From: Hymenobacter rubripertinctus
Lineage (GTDB): Bacteria > Bacteroidota > Bacteroidia > Cytophagales > Hymenobacteraceae
Length of the DNA: 64,000 nucleotides
Assembly (NCBI RefSeq): GCF_003583925.1
Contig: NZ_QYCN01000025.1
Coordinates: 1 to 64,000 of the forward strand
Direction of reading: 5' to 3'
Shown here: piece after piece, positions 62,361 through 64,000 of the stretch
How the letters are laid out: every line of letters begins with the position of its first letter
How positions within the stretch are numbered: position 1 is the stretch's first letter
The notes under the pieces: model-generated
Seen by the model: the letters and a program-made list of their open reading frames with translations, nothing else
What the model was told of the DNA's origin: nothing
Database searches by the model: none
Program-made: the position numbers and the translations under genes

Positions 62361-63332
62361 GTGGACCTCTCTTTCGTTACCGATAAACTCAACGCCGGTC
62401 TGGCCGGCCTGTCCTACGGCGACCAGCCGACGAGCCTCTACGAGCCCATCCGCTACATCATGAGCCTCGGTGGCAAGCGCATCCGGCCCGTGCTCACGCT
62501 GCTCGGGGCCCACCTGTTCACCGACGAGCTTGATGCCATCGTGAAGCCCGCCCTGGCCACCGAAGTCTTCCACAATTTCACCCTGCTCCACGACGACCTG
62601 ATGGACCAGGCGCCCCTGCGCCGGGGCCAGGCCACGGTGCACGAGAAGTGGAACCCCAACGTGGCCATCCTCAGCGGCGACGTGATGCTGGTGCGCGCCT
62701 ACGAGCTGCTCTTCGATGTGCCCGGACCCCTACTGGCCCCCCTGCTTCGCCGCTTCTCGCAAACGGCCGCCGAGGTCTGCGAGGGCCAGCAGTGGGATAT
62801 GCATTTCGAAACCCAGTCCGACGTCAGCATTGCCCAGTACCTGGATATGATCCGGCTGAAAACGGCCGTGCTGCTGGGCTTTGCGCTGGAGCTGGGCGCC
62901 CGGCTCGGCGGGTCTTCGGAAGCCGATGCCGACCACCTGCGCCAGTTCGGGGAAGGCATCGGCCTGGCTTTCCAGCTCCGCGACGACCTGCTCGACGTGT
63001 ACGGCGACGCCGCGACCTTCGGCAAGCGCGTGGGCGGCGACATCCTGGCTGATAAAAAGACCTACCTGCTGCTCACGGCCCAGGCCCAGGCCAGCCCCGC
63101 CCAGCGGGCCGTGCTGGCCCGCCACATCGGCCAGCCCGTAACGGATGAAGACGCCAAGGTCGAGGCCGTGCGGGCCATCTACGACGAGCTCGAAATCCGC
63201 CCCCAGACCGAGGCCCTCATCAACGACTACTTCCTCGATGCCTTGCAGCACCTGGAGCGCGTAGCGGCCCCCGAAACGCGCAAGAAGCCCCTGCACCAGC
63301 TGGCCCTGCAACTCCTGGAGCGCGAGCAGTAG
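62361..63332 (+). CDS. polyprenyl (isoprenoid) diphosphate synthase
   Basis: 323 residues from GTG 62361 (VDLSFVTDKLNAGLAGLSYG); the open frame goes 31 codons further up but into the divergent gene's leader. The two aspartate-rich motifs are LLHDDLMDQAPLRRG (FARM, DDxxD) and LRDDLLDVYGD (SARM). GGKRIRP is near residue 38. It condenses isopentenyl diphosphate with allylic diphosphates to chain lengths that cannot be read with certainty; farnesyl or geranylgeranyl diphosphate is likely. The product feeds quinones, carotenoids and undecaprenyl carriers. Confidence 0.92.
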   Translation: MDLSFVTDKLNAGLAGLSYGDQPTSLYEPIRYIMSLGGKRIRPVLTLLGAHLFTDELDAIVKPALATEVFHNFTLLHDDLMDQAPLRRGQATVHEKWNPNVAILSGDVMLVRAYELLFDVPGPLLAPLLRRFSQTAAEVCEGQQWDMHFETQSDVSIAQYLDMIRLKTAVLLGFALELGARLGGSSEADADHLRQFGEGIGLAFQLRDDLLDVYGDAATFGKRVGGDILADKKTYLLLTAQAQASPAQRAVLARHIGQPVTDEDAKVEAVRAIYDELEIRPQTEALINDYFLDALQHLERVAAPETRKKPLHQLALQLLEREQ

Positions 63333-63353
63333 GCTGCCGCATAGGCTGTAGGG

Positions 63354-63441
63354 GCGGGGCTTGCCCCCGCCCGCCGTTACAACGGTCTGGCTAAATGAAA
63401 TCTGCTGCTACTTGTCAACGGCGGGCGGGGACAAGCCCCGC
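63354..63441. repeat. inverted repeat of GCGGGGCTTGCCCCCGCCCG type
   Basis: Arms 63354-63378 and 63417-63441 match in 24 of 25 positions with a spacer of 38 bases. The right arm forms part of the 5' end of the rhomboid gene. Confidence 0.85.
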
Positions 63442-64000
63442 GTTTTATGCCTGGTCGAATCCCGCGTTCCTGGAAAGCTGGATTCTGGAACCCTACCGGA
63501 TGCAGCGTAACAACGACTGGTACCGCTTCATTACCTCCGGTTTTCTGCACGCCGATATCACTCACCTGCTCTTCAACATGCTCGCCTTTTACTCCTTCAG
63601 CCAGCTGGTCGAAGGCGTGTTCACCGAAGTATTCGGCCCCATTACCGGCCTGCTCTACTTCCTGCTACTTTACCTGGGCGGCATTGTGGTATCCGACATC
63701 CCCACCTACCTGCGCCACCGCAACGACCCCAGCTACCGCAGCCTCGGAGCTTCGGGCGGGGTGGCCTCGGTTATCTTCTCAGCCATCCTGTTCAACCCCG
63801 TAGCCGGCCTCTACATCTTCCCGCTGCCAATAGCTATTCCGGGCTTCATCTTCGGCTTTTTGTATCTGGGCTACTCCTACTACATGAGCCAGCGCCCCGG
63901 AAGCGACAATATCAACCATGATGCCCACTTCTACGGCGCTATTTATGGTATCGTGCTCACCCTCATTCTGATACCGCGCGCTGCGGGGATTTTTTGGGAA
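63395..64000 (+). CDS. rhomboid family intramembrane serine protease (5' altered, cut by window end)
   Basis: An open frame starts ATG 63395 and runs to the window edge (202 codons, stop not reached). The rhomboid core is clear: NNDWYRFITSGFLHADITHLLFNMLAFYS, catalytic Ser in LGASGGVASVIF and catalytic His in NHDAHFYGAIYG. The first residues (MKSAATCQRRAGTSPA) come from an inverted-repeat spacer and right arm, where relatives have a hydrophobic first helix before YAW. The native start and helix 1 were therefore probably lost. The protein may be inactive, or start internally. Confidence 0.75.
   Translation, partial: MKSAATCQRRAGTSPAFYAWSNPAFLESWILEPYRMQRNNDWYRFITSGFLHADITHLLFNMLAFYSFSQLVEGVFTEVFGPITGLLYFLLLYLGGIVVSDIPTYLRHRNDPSYRSLGASGGVASVIFSAILFNPVAGLYIFPLPIAIPGFIFGFLYLGYSYYMSQRPGSDNINHDAHFYGAIYGIVLTLILIPRAAGIFWE

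Overview
The window is one contiguous stretch of a GC-rich Bacteroidota chromosome, most likely Hymenobacter or a close Cytophagales relative. Evidence: TAnnTTTG-type -7 promoter boxes, few Shine-Dalgarno sites, a type IX secretion (T9SS) C-terminal sorting domain, several short lipoprotein signals, a DUF4175 protein, a Bacteroidota-style ybeY-mnmG block and many long perfect inverted repeats between genes. The genus is an inference. No rRNA or tRNA gene was seen.

Layout. 0-10.6 kb: alpha-glucan metabolism (a glycogen-phosphorylase-like enzyme lacking the expected PLP lysine, two secreted GH13 amylases, a sugar MFS carrier), interrupted by a nonsense-mutated GxxExxY gene and an SDR. 10.7-16.3 kb: a small unknown protein, an M28 and an M16 peptidase. 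16.6-18.6 kb: an IS3-family element joining the remains of two unrelated genes. 19-29.3 kb: DUF4175 protein, RsbW-like kinase, YbeY, ATE-like transferase, MnmG, methyltransferase, Ig-like lipoprotein. 30.1-39.1 kb: a complete reductive pyrimidine catabolic set (PreT/PreA, dihydropyrimidinase, beta-ureidopropionase, beta-alanine transaminase, malonate-semialdehyde dehydrogenase), with a four-helix-bundle gene lodged inside it. 39.2-40.1 kb: a non-coding segment dense in DnaA-box sequences with an AT-rich tract, the best candidate for the chromosomal origin. 40.2-42.9 kb: DUF4385, an acidic protein and a PiT phosphate transporter. 43.1-45.2 kb: a strikingly AT-rich insert with a lipoprotein gene split by an in-frame TAA and a secreted barrel-like protein. 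45.2-64 kb: mainly housekeeping (GlyRS, RND/MMPL exporter, IleRS, LspA, fused Dpp/Opp ATPase, RNase R, TonB-domain protein, polyprenyl synthase), ending in a rhomboid protease whose 5' end has been rewritten by a repeat.

Repeats are the main unusual theme. At least eighteen long inverted repeats lie between genes, some with 45-50 bp perfect arms. Several fall into families that recur in the window (TGTCATTCCGACGAAGGAGG; CACCCCCTAGCCCCCTCTCC; TGTCATCCTGA...AAGGACC; GTCATGC...AAGCATCT). Many sit where a terminator is expected. Others have entered coding sequence (ABC ATPase linker, rhomboid N-terminus, the apparent preA start), and two pairs of imperfect arms bracket small stand-alone genes (GxxExxY and four-helix bundle).
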